Shown here one piece after another: positions 1 through 8,139 of a stretch of DNA of 64,000 bases (position 1 is the first letter of the stretch; each line of letters begins with the position of its first letter). This DNA is from an uncultured Christensenellaceae bacterium (GTDB taxonomy: Bacteria; Bacillota; Clostridia; Christensenellales; Borkfalkiaceae). Position numbers and translations under genes: made by a program. The notes under the pieces were generated by a model, which was given only the letters and a program-made list of their open reading frames with translations, did no database searches and was not told where the DNA came from. The DNA lies in contig CAJUNJ010000001.1 of assembly GCA_910587825.1 (NCBI GenBank), positions 154,406 to 218,405 of the forward strand, in the 5' to 3' direction.

Positions 1-29
1 AAACAATAATTTAGTGTAAGGCTACTAAT

Positions 30-536
30 ATGAAAATAGAAGATTTTTCAAGCGATTATCAAGCAAGATCATTATATGAGAGCGATATTGATACTGTATT
101 TTCGCTATGTAGTTCTAATGAGTTATTTTATCGGTATCATCCACCGTTTGTTACGAAAGAAAGCATTTTAGAAGATATGCACGCGTTACCGCCGAATAAA
201 GCATTTGACGATAAATTCTATTTCGGCTTTTTCTGCGATGAAAAATTGGTTGCTATAATGGATTTGATTTTAAGTTATCCAAATGAACAGACAGTTTTTA
301 TCGGCTTATTTATGGTTGATGCTAAATATCAAGGAAAAGGCGTTGGCAGTCATATTATCAAACATTGTGTTAATGTAATAAAGAAAGCGGGTTTTGATTC
401 TGTTCGCTTGGGAATAGACAAAGGCAATCCGCAAAGCGAAAAATTTTGGACTAAAAACAAATTCACTAAAACCGGCGAAGTTCGAGAACAAGAACACTGC
501 ACAATTCTTTTAATGGAACGAGCAATAGAACCATAA
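30..536 (+). CDS. GNAT-family N-acetyltransferase
   Basis: A 168-residue protein of normal length for a single-domain GNAT enzyme. The acetyl-CoA pyrophosphate-binding loop QGKGVG is at residues 101-106, after the beta strand IGLFMVD, and the usual NPQSEKFW segment of motif B is at 133-140. The family transfers an acetyl group from acetyl-CoA to an amine. The acceptor cannot be read from the sequence. The gene is AT-richer than the housekeeping genes of the window, lies alone and ends at its own terminator, so it may be acquired. The ribosome binding site before ATG 30 is weak. Family confident, substrate unknown. Confidence 0.85.
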   Translation: MKIEDFSSDYQARSLYESDIDTVFSLCSSNELFYRYHPPFVTKESILEDMHALPPNKAFDDKFYFGFFCDEKLVAIMDLILSYPNEQTVFIGLFMVDAKYQGKGVGSHIIKHCVNVIKKAGFDSVRLGIDKGNPQSEKFWTKNKFTKTGEVREQEHCTILLMERAIEP

Positions 537-556
537 ATTTCAATTTATCGTAGAAT

Positions 557-590
557 GACCGATAAGATTAACCATCTTGTCGGTCTTTTT
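557..590 (+). terminator. Intrinsic terminator of the GNAT gene
   Basis: A 12-bp stem (557-568 with 574-585, one G-U pair) and a 5-nt loop are followed by a run of T, 21 bp after the GNAT stop codon. Confidence 0.85.
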
Positions 591-603
591 TTATTTTGTA
601 GCG

Positions 604-935
604 GATTGACTACTTTTTGCAGGTTTAGGTGTCCTCCACAATTAAGCCTTTCGGACTTCGGTTGTAGCACAGTTCTCGCAAAAGTAAACTGCAAAAACCA
701 GCACTTAAAATTTGAATATTGTCTTGAAAGTCTGACAGAAATGTCGGGCTTTTTTCTTATGTCTAAAACGCACTGCTTTTTGAGTAACGAAACGAAAATG
801 CAGGCTCGTAGTTTACTTTCGCTGCCTCCCCATATAAAAGCGTTATCCCACCCGAACAGTGCTACAAGTGTCTTTGCCGAAAGGCTAATTTAATTGTGGA
901 GGTATTAAAAAATGCAAAAAGTAGTTTACTCAATC
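604..935. repeat. Long imperfect inverted repeat
   Basis: The left arm (604-690) is an inverted, partly deleted copy of the right arm (810-935). Exact matching blocks are 610-621 with 913-924 (12 bp), 633-644 with 891-902 (12 bp), 645-654 with 877-886 (10 bp), 662-675 with 854-867 (13 of 14) and 678-690 with 810-822 (12 of 13), all in collinear inverted order. The right arm carries the ribosome binding site and start of the ORF at 912. The left arm carries a degenerate inverted copy of the same signals. About 120 bp separate the arms. No convincing gene lies in 591-911. Confidence 0.8.
730..755 (+). terminator. Terminator-like hairpin inside the inverted repeat
   Basis: An 8-bp stem (730-737 with 742-749, two G-U pairs) closes a GAAA tetraloop and is followed by six T. 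It lies in the spacer between the inverted-repeat arms and would stop transcription running rightwards toward the ORF at 912. No upstream gene needs it, since the GNAT gene has its own terminator. Confidence 0.65.
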
Positions 936-1220
936 TCAAAGGTAAACAAAGACGAAAAGTTGAAAGGTGTAGGTTATCTCGTTGAAGGTAACTTACTTAT
1001 CCCTTCTACTTCTCAAAAAGGTAACACTTACATTCGGGTATTCGAGGACGTTGCCGAAAAATGCAAAGCCGTAGCAAATTCGGATAATGAGTTCAAAGGC
1101 TATGTAACGGTTGCTTATGAAAGCGTCCAACAATCTGATCGCCGCTATCGAGCAAGGCATAATCACCGAACAAACGAAAATGAGGTTGAAAGAGTTAGAG
1201 GCTCAAATCTCGCAATATGA
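912..1220 (+). pseudogene. Chimeric ORF: 5' part of a small hypothetical gene
   Basis: A good GGAGG site at 898-902 precedes ATG 912. The first ~68 residues (starting MQKVVYSISKVNKDEK) read like the beginning of a genuine small protein that I do not recognise. From about position 1115 the sequence is serine-recombinase coding DNA in another frame, so the remaining ~30 residues are an out-of-frame read. I interpret it as a gene truncated by a recombination event that joined it to the recombinase tail. Whether the truncated product is made is unknown. Confidence 0.55.
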
Positions 1221-1654
1221 CTTCGACATAGAGCAAGCAAAGCAACGTAACTATTCCTACCTTACACCCGAAAAGATTAAAGACTACTTCCGAAAAGTGA
1301 TTTGCGGCGATATTACAGCCGACAGCACAAGAGAGCATATAATCAAATACTTCATTCGGGAAATCATCTTGTATGACGATTGCTTGGTGATAACATACAA
1401 CTTCACAGACAAGAACATAATGAAAAACCACCCCAGACGACATAGACGAGGTGGAAAAGGAACTAAAACGGGCTAAAAATGCCCGAAATGACACTAATTC
1501 GTGTTTGTACAAACGCCCTCTCTCTCCGCCAAATTGCGGTGCGTACTTACAGTACGCACCGCAATTTGATAGAGGGAATGAAAAACCCCCGCGGTTCGCG
1601 CGAGGGCGAAGCCCGACGCTTTGCCGAGAGGGATTTTGCCATTCATTGAACTAA
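1115..1654 (+). pseudogene. C-terminal remnant of a large serine recombinase
   Basis: From about 1115 the frame reads the typical recombinase C-terminal region: a coiled stretch (EQTKMRLKELEAQISQYD), then YLTPEKIKDYFRKV and REIILYDDCLVITYNF. These are hallmarks of the end of resolvase/integrase proteins of clostridial mobile elements. The catalytic N-terminal domain and zinc ribbon are absent. Near 1424-1434 one extra base shifts the frame: reading on in the other frame gives DDIDEVEKELKRAKNARN, a plausible native C-terminus, open to 1654. It is therefore both 5'-truncated and frameshifted and cannot be active. Confidence 0.8.
1531..1567. repeat. Perfect 16-bp palindrome with 5-nt loop
   Basis: The arms 1531-1546 and 1552-1567 are exact reverse complements (left arm aaattgcggtgcgtac) around a TTACA loop. 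No T-run follows, so it is not a standard terminator. It lies in the tail of the recombinase remnant and could be an element end or a recombination site. Confidence 0.8.
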
Positions 1655-1678
1655 AGGTGCATACCCATAAACAAATAA

Positions 1679-1700
1679 AAAGCCGTTATAAAACGGCTTT
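1679..1700 (-). terminator. Terminator of the choloylglycine hydrolase-family gene
   Basis: A 9-bp perfect stem (1679-1687 with 1692-1700) lies just past the minus-strand stop at 1705, followed on that strand by a T-rich run. Confidence 0.8.
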
Positions 1701-1704
1701 GATT

Positions 1705-2682
1705 TTATTTATTCAAAAACAAAAAGTCTTCTTTACGGTTCAACGGATATCTGATAAGTTCTTTTCCGTCGAGGTTATGCTTACGCATTTCTATCGCAGT
1801 TATCCGGTGGTTTTCGTATGTCGTGTAATAATAAACGCCCTTGTCCGCATTACAGCACGAAGTGTAAACGGTTATCTCATATCCATCTTTACCGACAATG
1901 CAGACTCCGCGTTGTTGTTCAACCGCGCCCAAAATATGAAAGAACTGATTTACGCTCTCTTCTTCGGAATCGCCAGAAACCGAGTTGAGTCTTACGAAAG
2001 ACGCCCGCACAAATCTTGACTGCGACGACAAATCTCCCGGCAAGCCCAACGCACCCATTCCCCGACTGTAAGTCTTTAATTTAAGTTTATTTGAAAAATA
2101 ATTTTTCGGGTCTTTCGGCGATAGACCGATATAATTATTTAAGTTAAAAAGCTGTTCGTCGAACGGCGGATTATTGGTTAGTACGCCTGCGGTATTGTCG
2201 TAAATTTTCAGCCCCTCTTTTACAAATTCAACCGTAACGGCTTTATTCCTGTCAGCAATCAGCCAATGCAGTTCGGCGAGCGGCAGTCCGTCGTTGAAAC
2301 GTATATCCGCCAAGTTTATTTTTTTAAGCTCGATCAACACTTCCTTTACCGAAGCGCATTTACCAAGAATGTAAGGTATGAACTCGAACTGGGCAAGGTT
2401 TATCTTACCGCTCTTAGATTTACGGTAGTATGCGTTGCCGACGAAATTAAGCCCCGCCATGCACAGTCCCTTTTCGTTTACCGCATCATAGTACAACGGG
2501 TAATTATCCTTAACGTAAGCCATTCCGATTATCGCATAGTGATTTATCATTTCTTCGCTTTCACGGAAACGGAAAATGAAACTGCGGGGCGTTATCGTTA
2601 CTTCTTCCGCATAGGAAAAATCGTAATCAAGCGTCCGTCCAAAATAAAAATCTTTTGTCTTATACGTTACTGCCGTACACAT
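1705..2682 (-). CDS. Choloylglycine hydrolase family (bile salt hydrolase/penicillin acylase)
   Basis: A 325-residue Ntn-hydrolase of the length usual for bile salt hydrolases. The initiator Met is followed by Cys2, the N-terminal nucleophile once Met is removed. The known active-site residues are in place: Arg16 and Asp19 (FGRTLDYDF), Asn79 (MAGLNF), Asn171 (VLTNNPPFDEQ) and Arg223 (SQSRFVRASF). The family cleaves the amide bond of glycine- or taurine-conjugated bile acids, or penicillin V. The YTSCCNADKGVYYYTTYEN segment favours a bile-salt-hydrolase-like enzyme, but specificity cannot be settled here. There is no signal peptide, so it is cytoplasmic. A GAGG site lies 8 nt before ATG 2682. 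It has its own terminator and sits next to a recombinase scar. Confidence 0.85.
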   Translation of the reverse strand: MCTAVTYKTKDFYFGRTLDYDFSYAEEVTITPRSFIFRFRESEEMINHYAIIGMAYVKDNYPLYYDAVNEKGLCMAGLNFVGNAYYRKSKSGKINLAQFEFIPYILGKCASVKEVLIELKKINLADIRFNDGLPLAELHWLIADRNKAVTVEFVKEGLKIYDNTAGVLTNNPPFDEQLFNLNNYIGLSPKDPKNYFSNKLKLKTYSRGMGALGLPGDLSSQSRFVRASFVRLNSVSGDSEEESVNQFFHILGAVEQQRGVCIVGKDGYEITVYTSCCNADKGVYYYTTYENHRITAIEMRKHNLDGKELIRYPLNRKEDFLFLNK

Positions 2683-2727
2683 ATATTTATCCTCAAATAT
2701 ATTTTTTGCTTTGTCAGCAGTTTTTAA

Positions 2728-2800
2728 TCATTTTTTTAACAAACCATCTATCACTATCGCAGAACCGTCCTTCATTCGGGGCATACGGTATAGCAGGTCA
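2728..2800 (-). pseudogene. Short coding remnant
   Basis: On the minus strand this stretch reads YRMPRMKDGSAIVIDGLLKK followed by a stop. It has protein-like composition but no start of its own, and it runs out of the alpha/beta hydrolase coding region in another frame. It may be the tail of a gene lost when the hydrolase gene was joined here. It may also be chance. Confidence 0.25.
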
Positions 2801-3595
2801 TAATTCCTCGCAGTGACATTTTTGCAAAAAGTTTTCCAAACAAATATTAAAATCGTTTGGTGTATCCATATTCGCACAATGCCCGGCTCCTTGAAATATA
2901 ACTTTGTCGCAATTCTCACTTGCAGCCCATTCGTTTACGATTTCAATTTCCATAGGAATATCGTGTTCACCGCAACCTACTAATAATTTATAGCGCCGTT
3001 GCTTTTTAGGGTATTTATTTACAAGTTTTTGCAACCCCGACATATACATAAACGACTTTTTCTTAAATTCAATATTAAGGTTATAAAATTCATCTTGCGC
3101 CTCGTTTGTATATGCGGAAATCTTTTTATTTGTTTTTGCAAACCATTTTATTGAAATAAGTGCTTTAAGCATCATTTTCATTTGTTCTTTGGAATTTGCC
3201 TTTTGTCGACCAATATCAAAATTGTTAATATCATACCCACCAAAACAGGCAAGTGATAAAACCTTGTTTTCGTATTTATTAGCAAAATCTTGTATGAATA
3301 CAGAGCCTAATGATACACCAATAAAATGTGCCGCAGAAATATTATGTTTTTGAAAAATTTGCTCTATCCAATATGACATTTTTTCTATATTGTCGCCTTT
3401 ATGTGCGTTGATAGAATTGCCGTGTCCCAATATATCAACGGCAAGCAAATTGTATTTACCCGAAAAATAACAAAATTGTTTTTCAAACATTCTATGGTCA
3501 ACGAAAGCGGCGTGTAAAAATACAACCCATTCGGTATTTGCAGTATCGTCAATGTAGTACGAAATAGGCGAATTATCAAGAGTTAAATTTTCCAT
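2798..3595 (-). CDS. Alpha/beta-fold hydrolase
   Basis: A 265-residue protein with the alpha/beta hydrolase layout: oxyanion strand VVFLHAAF (24-31), LAVDILGHGNS, nucleophile elbow GVSLG with Ser95, acid in VGCGEHDIP and catalytic His in QGAGHCANMD. The substrate is unknown; family members are esterases, lipases or small-molecule hydrolases. I chose ATG 3595 over an earlier in-frame ATG because an AGGAG site lies exactly upstream, overlapping the end of the padR-like gene, whose stop is one base away. It is AT-rich like its regulator, and the pair is probably one transcript under the promoter at 4153-4181. Confidence 0.85.
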   Translation of the reverse strand: MENLTLDNSPISYYIDDTANTEWVVFLHAAFVDHRMFEKQFCYFSGKYNLLAVDILGHGNSINAHKGDNIEKMSYWIEQIFQKHNISAAHFIGVSLGSVFIQDFANKYENKVLSLACFGGYDINNFDIGRQKANSKEQMKMMLKALISIKWFAKTNKKISAYTNEAQDEFYNLNIEFKKKSFMYMSGLQKLVNKYPKKQRRYKLLVGCGEHDIPMEIEIVNEWAASENCDKVIFQGAGHCANMDTPNDFNICLENFLQKCHCEEL

Positions 3596-3596
3596 T

Positions 3597-4130
3597 TTAG
3601 TTGCTCCTGACATTTTCTAATAAGTGAGAATACCATTCAATATTAAATTGCATAAACTCACGCCCATATTTAGCGGTTTCTAACTGATAGTTAAAAATCT
3701 CATTGCCTTTCATTTTAGCCGAAAGACTTTCAGCCTCTTTGCATATTGTGTCTAAATAACAATAATTTTTTCGTAAAGCGGCGATATGATTTTCAAGTAA
3801 TTTAATGCGGCTTTCCTTTTCAGCAAAACCCATAAAATATATTTTTGTCAATTCGGGATTTTTTGATAAGTTGCTGTCAATAGGACTATTTACCCACAAA
3901 TCAAATTGTTTTTTACCGTCCGCCGTTATGCTATATAACTTTTTCAGTTTCCCATTTTCATTGATTTCTTTTACGCTAATATAACCGCTTCTCAACAATT
4001 TTTTTATAGCGGCTTGTATGCTCCCCGTACTACAACTGTACATTAAATTCAACCCGTTGTTTATACGTTTCCGCAATTGATAAATTGTACGCGACTGCAA
4101 CAATAGCAAACCTAAAATAATGTTTTCCAT
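3597..4130 (-). CDS. PadR-family transcriptional regulator
   Basis: A 177-residue regulator with an N-terminal winged helix (ILGLLLLQSRTIYQLRKRI; then GSIQAAIKKLLRSGYIS, the recognition region; then KLKKLYSITADGKKQF, the wing) and a C-terminal helical dimerisation domain rich in Glu and Lys, as in PadR/Vir-type proteins. The start at 4130 fits a CAGGAG site 8 nt upstream; the frame is open further up, but those residues would overlap the promoter. It is the first gene of a two-gene unit with the alpha/beta hydrolase and probably represses it and itself through the palindrome over its -10 box. Confidence 0.85.
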   Translation of the reverse strand: MENIILGLLLLQSRTIYQLRKRINNGLNLMYSCSTGSIQAAIKKLLRSGYISVKEINENGKLKKLYSITADGKKQFDLWVNSPIDSNLSKNPELTKIYFMGFAEKESRIKLLENHIAALRKNYCYLDTICKEAESLSAKMKGNEIFNYQLETAKYGREFMQFNIEWYSHLLENVRSN

Positions 4131-4146
4131 AATATACGCTCCTGTA

Positions 4147-4181
4147 TTACTAATAGTAACATTTTTTATTGACGGTGTCAA
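4147..4181 (-). promoter_or_regulatory. padR-type promoter with overlapping operator palindrome
   Basis: The -35 is TTGACA (4176-4181), the spacer is 17 bp, and the -10 is TACTAT (4153-4158). A 13-bp palindrome TTACTAATAGTAA (4147-4159, plus-strand reading) covers the -10 box. A regulator bound there would block RNA polymerase, which fits autorepression by the PadR protein. Confidence 0.75.
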
Positions 4182-4259
4182 CGGGAAATTCTATAATAAC
4201 TCCATTAAAGCATAATTTGTATATGTCATAAACTCGCTATATCGTTTTTGCGTTCGCTT

Positions 4260-4418
4260 GTGCTTACCGCATTGTGGCGTGGCAAAGATATATCGCCCGA
4301 AATTGTAATAGAGAATTTATCCGAGAGCGCAAAGACGCTTGCCGTTACTTTGGAAGATATTAGCCACCCAATCGAGGATTTTACGCATTGGTTTTTTTCA
4401 TTGGATTGTTATTTGTGA
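4260..4418 (+). other. Possible gene remnant in a 466-bp gap
   Basis: Between the padR-type gene and clpC the only protein-like signal is a plus-strand reading from GTG 4260 (VLTALWRGKDISPEIVIENL, then SESAKTLAVTLEDISHP), ending at 4418. It has no ribosome binding site, and the frame extends upstream without a start, so it may be the tail of a lost gene. I do not recognise it. The rest of 4182-4596 is AT-rich and shows nothing else. Confidence 0.3.
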
Positions 4419-4596
4419 TTGTCTGCAAGTAAAAAACATTTACTCAAAAAAAACCGAAAACCACATATTGCAAAAAGGATTCTTGAATATATTTAATTAT
4501 TATTTTTTTATAAATTTTGACGTTAAATCCGTACGTACATCATAAAAAACCACGCGTCTTACCGCTGCGCATGCAGACTACCGCGTGGTTTTTATT

Positions 4597-7116
4597 TTAT
4601 TTATGCTTTTTGTCGGAGCGGAAAGAAAACTCGCCGTCGGTTACGGTTACACGCACGGTTTCTCCGTCAAGCACGTTGCCCGCAAGAATTTCGTCCGAAA
4701 GACGGTCTTCAATGCGCTTTTGTATTATTCTTTTAAGCGGACGCGCGCCGTACATATCGTTATAACCCTCTTCGACAAGTTTTGCCATAGCTTCGTCCGA
4801 AATTTCAAGCGATACGTTGCGTGACGAAAGCCTTTCCGACAGCCCCGCAATTATTTTACGGCTTATCTCCGCAGCTTCTTCCTTGGTAAGTTTGCGGAAG
4901 ATTATAATATCGTCAAGCCTGTTTAAAAATTCGGGTTTGAACTGTTCGCGCAAAGCTTCGTTGATATTGTCTTTCATATTGTCGTAACCGTCGTCGTCGC
5001 CCGAAGCGAAGCCCAAGGAAGACATTTTTTTAATCTGGCTTGCGCCGACATTGGAAGTCATTATGATAATGGTGTTTTTGAAGTTTATAACCCTGCCCTT
5101 GCTGTCCGTAAGTCTGCCGTCGTCGAGTATCTGCAACAAAACGTTGAACACGTCGGGATGGGCCTTTTCCACTTCGTCGAAAAGCACAACGCTGTAAGGC
5201 TTTCTTCTCACCCTTTCGGTAAGTTGACCGCCGTTGGAATCGTCGTAACCGATGTATCCCGGAGGCGCGCCTATCAGTTTGGAAACCGAATGTTTTTCCA
5301 TATATTCGGACATATCAAGCCTTATCATCAGCCTTTCGTCGCCGAACATACTTTCCGCAAGAGCTTTTGCAAGGTCTGTCTTACCCACGCCCGTAGGTCC
5401 GACGAATATAAACGAGCCTATCGGTTTATTGGGTTCAGAAAGTCCCGCACGCGCACGGCGTATGGCGCGGCACACCGCACTAACCGCTTCGTCCTGACCT
5501 ATAATGCGCTTATGCAGATTTTCTTCGAGATGCAGAAGTTTTTCGCTTTCCTGCTCTGTAAGTTTGACAACGGGTACTCCCGTCCAACCGCTTACTATTT
5601 CGGCGATTTCGTTACTGCCGATATTGGGTGTCGCCGTGTGCTTCTGTGTTTTCCATTCGGAATCAAGTTTTTTTATGCGGTCGTGCAAGTTGTTTATTTC
5701 TTCAACGTATTTTTGCGCCTGCGAATAATTTTCGCCCTTTGCCGCCTTGTTCTTTTCAAGATTTAAACGCTTTATTTTTTCTTCGAGTTCCTTGACTTCT
5801 TCGGGACTGTTAAAACTGTTAAGCCTTGCGCGGGAAGCCGCTTCGTCTATTAAATCAATCGCCTTGTCGGGCAGAAAACGGTCGGTTATATATCTGTCCG
5901 AAAGGGTTGCCGCGGCGATTATGGCTTCGTCCGTGATTACTACTTTGTGATGCGCTTCATACTTGTCACGAAGACCGCGGAGAATGGATACGGTATCTTC
6001 GACGGTAGGTTCGTCAACCTGTACGGGAGTAAAACGACGTTCAAGCGCGGCGTCCTTTTCTATATATTTTCTGTATTCTTCAAGCGTGGTAGCGCCTATC
6101 GTCTGCAACTCTCCGCGGGCAAGCATTGGCTTTAAAATGTTTGCCGCATCCATATTTCCGTCTGACGTTGCTCCCGCGCCCACTATCGAGTGAATTTCGT
6201 CGATAAACAGTATTACGTTGCCGTTACGCTTAATGCTTTCTATTGCGTTTTTAAGCCTTTCTTCAAAGTCGCCACGGTACTTCGCACCCGCAACCATACC
6301 TGCAAGGTCAAGTGAAAATACAGTTTTTCCCTTCAACAAATCGGGGACTTCGTTTTTAACTATTGCCTGCGCAAGCCCTTCCACAACCGCACTTTTACCT
6401 ACGCCCGGTTCGCCTATTAATACGGGGTTGTTTTTGGTACGGCGTGAAAGCACCTGAATTATTTTGTCTATCTCTTTCTTCCTGCCTATAACGGGATCTA
6501 TTTTACCCTCTCGCGCTTTAAGCGTCAAATCGGTTCCGTACTGAATAACCGACTTGTCGAGCGTAGATTCGTTTTTTCGTCCGCGGTCGCTCTGCTGGGC
6601 AGGCTTTTGGGGCGCGGCGCCGCCGAAAAACAATTTGTTTATCTGGAAAAACGCATCGTCTTCATCATCCTCTTCTTCCAAAGCCCCGTTGTTTATTGCA
6701 AGTTCGAGTTTGCCAGTAAGTTTAGCCAAATCGACGCCGATTGCGCGGAATATGCGCATTGCCATACACTCGCTCGAAGATACTACGGCAAGCAACATAT
6801 GCTCTGTCCCCGCAAGCGAATCTTCGCCGTTGATGTCAATCGAAAGTTCCAGCGCGCGCTCTATCATATGTTTTGTTCTCGGCGTATAGCCCTTTATATT
6901 CGAACGTTTATCTATCGACCTGACGAAATATTCGCGGTACATCTGTTCGTCGACCCCGCAAGCGTTAAGAACACGGTAAGCCGTGCAATCGGGACTGTTA
7001 AGCATTGCGAAAACTATGTGTTCGCTTCCTATATAGCTGCTTACGTAAGCCTTTGCGACTTCCTCGGCAAGAGTTATAACGTTTTGTAAATTATCGGAAA
7101 ATCTGTTGTATTGCAT
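4597..7116 (-). CDS. clpC: ClpC AAA+ unfoldase
   Basis: An 839-residue Hsp100 protein. It has the Clp-N double repeat (1-145), an acidic linker, a first AAA module with Walker A GEPGVGKS (235-242) and Walker B VILFIDEIHS, a coiled-coil middle domain with a UVR-like segment (about 420-480), and a second AAA module with GPTGVGKT and VVLFDEVEKAHPDV. The ClpP-docking tripeptide LGF is present (SSLGFASG). ClpC unfolds substrates, including phospho-arginine-marked proteins, and feeds them to ClpP. It is the last gene of an mcsA-mcsB-clpC operon, 12 nt after mcsB, with an AGGAG site. clpP is not in the window. Confidence 0.97.
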   Translation of the reverse strand: MQYNRFSDNLQNVITLAEEVAKAYVSSYIGSEHIVFAMLNSPDCTAYRVLNACGVDEQMYREYFVRSIDKRSNIKGYTPRTKHMIERALELSIDINGEDSLAGTEHMLLAVVSSSECMAMRIFRAIGVDLAKLTGKLELAINNGALEEEDDEDDAFFQINKLFFGGAAPQKPAQQSDRGRKNESTLDKSVIQYGTDLTLKAREGKIDPVIGRKKEIDKIIQVLSRRTKNNPVLIGEPGVGKSAVVEGLAQAIVKNEVPDLLKGKTVFSLDLAGMVAGAKYRGDFEERLKNAIESIKRNGNVILFIDEIHSIVGAGATSDGNMDAANILKPMLARGELQTIGATTLEEYRKYIEKDAALERRFTPVQVDEPTVEDTVSILRGLRDKYEAHHKVVITDEAIIAAATLSDRYITDRFLPDKAIDLIDEAASRARLNSFNSPEEVKELEEKIKRLNLEKNKAAKGENYSQAQKYVEEINNLHDRIKKLDSEWKTQKHTATPNIGSNEIAEIVSGWTGVPVVKLTEQESEKLLHLEENLHKRIIGQDEAVSAVCRAIRRARAGLSEPNKPIGSFIFVGPTGVGKTDLAKALAESMFGDERLMIRLDMSEYMEKHSVSKLIGAPPGYIGYDDSNGGQLTERVRRKPYSVVLFDEVEKAHPDVFNVLLQILDDGRLTDSKGRVINFKNTIIIMTSNVGASQIKKMSSLGFASGDDDGYDNMKDNINEALREQFKPEFLNRLDDIIIFRKLTKEEAAEISRKIIAGLSERLSSRNVSLEISDEAMAKLVEEGYNDMYGARPLKRIIQKRIEDRLSDEILAGNVLDGETVRVTVTDGEFSFRSDKKHK

Positions 7117-7128
7117 ATCGTTCTCCTT

Positions 7129-8139
7129 TTATTCTTTCATTTTTCTGAATGCTTTGGCACAGTATTGGGCGCGGTAAACGTCGCGTTCAAGCGCAGTCAA
7201 CTGTTTGCCGGCAGCAGCGGTTATGTTTGACGGCGTAAGTTTTATAACCAAATCGTCTATCGCCGAAACGTCGTCTATATTTATATATCCGAGACACGCG
7301 CCCAACTTGACTTTTGCAGTAAGACTTACAAATTCGCGCGTGGAAATTTTTGCGCAGTTGGTAAGTATGCCGTAAGCCCGCAGACACTCGTCCTGAATTT
7401 CAAGCGCGGAAGAACCCTGAATCAAATTTCTGCGTTCGGCTTCTTCGAGTTCGCAAATCTTCAAAACGGCTTCCTTGACCTGTGTAAGAATTTCTTCTTC
7501 GGTGACGCCCAAGGTCACTTCGTTGCTTATCTGGTACATATACCCTTCCGCGTCGCTACCCTCGCCGTATACGCCGCGTACGGTAAGACCCAAGCGCGAA
7601 ATACTTCTGATCACTCTCGGCATAACGCCGTTGACGGTAAGCGCCGGCAGAAAAAGCATTACCGAAGCTCTTAACCCCGTGCCGAGATTTGTGGGACAAG
7701 CCGTCAGAAAACCGAACTGTTCGTCAAAGGCAAATTTCATAGACTTACCTATGCGGTTGTCTATACCGTTCATTGTATCGTAAGCAAGGGGCAAATCAAA
7801 GCCTTTGACTATGCACTGTTCGCGCAGGTGATCTTCTTCGTTTATCATTATAGACACGTTTTCCTGCGTATTTATAAGCGCCGCCGAAAAGCGTTTATTC
7901 TTTATAAGCATTGGGCTTATAAGGTGGTTTTCCATAAGGCAAACGGCGTTTTCGTCGTCGACCGCGTCCATATAGTATAACTTAAACTCGTCAAGCCGTG
8001 AAAAGCCCGACGACACAAGCCGTATAATCTCCTTTGCCTGTTTTTCGCTTTTGAGATGCGAAGGAAACGGATAGCCTTCGAGATTTCGGGCAAGGCGGAC
8101 GCGCGTCGATATTACCGTTTTTTTAGTTTTATCAGCCAT
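7129..8139 (-). CDS. mcsB: Protein arginine kinase McsB
   Basis: A 336-residue guanidino-phosphotransferase-fold kinase. The N-terminal VISTRVRLARNLEGYPFP and the central MINEEDHLREQC segment with its neighbouring Arg residues match McsB/arginine kinases. McsB phosphorylates arginines of damaged proteins and of the CtsR repressor, marking them for ClpCP. It overlaps the end of mcsA by 8 nt, indicating translational coupling, and precedes clpC. No CtsR gene is present here, so its classical regulatory target must be elsewhere or absent. Confidence 0.95.
   Translation of the reverse strand: MADKTKKTVISTRVRLARNLEGYPFPSHLKSEKQAKEIIRLVSSGFSRLDEFKLYYMDAVDDENAVCLMENHLISPMLIKNKRFSAALINTQENVSIMINEEDHLREQCIVKGFDLPLAYDTMNGIDNRIGKSMKFAFDEQFGFLTACPTNLGTGLRASVMLFLPALTVNGVMPRVIRSISRLGLTVRGVYGEGSDAEGYMYQISNEVTLGVTEEEILTQVKEAVLKICELEEAERRNLIQGSSALEIQDECLRAYGILTNCAKISTREFVSLTAKVKLGACLGYINIDDVSAIDDLVIKLTPSNITAAAGKQLTALERDVYRAQYCAKAFRKMKE

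Noticed and set aside
555..893. 112-residue plus-strand frame
   Set aside because: It runs across a terminator and both arms of the inverted repeat, and its composition is not protein-like.
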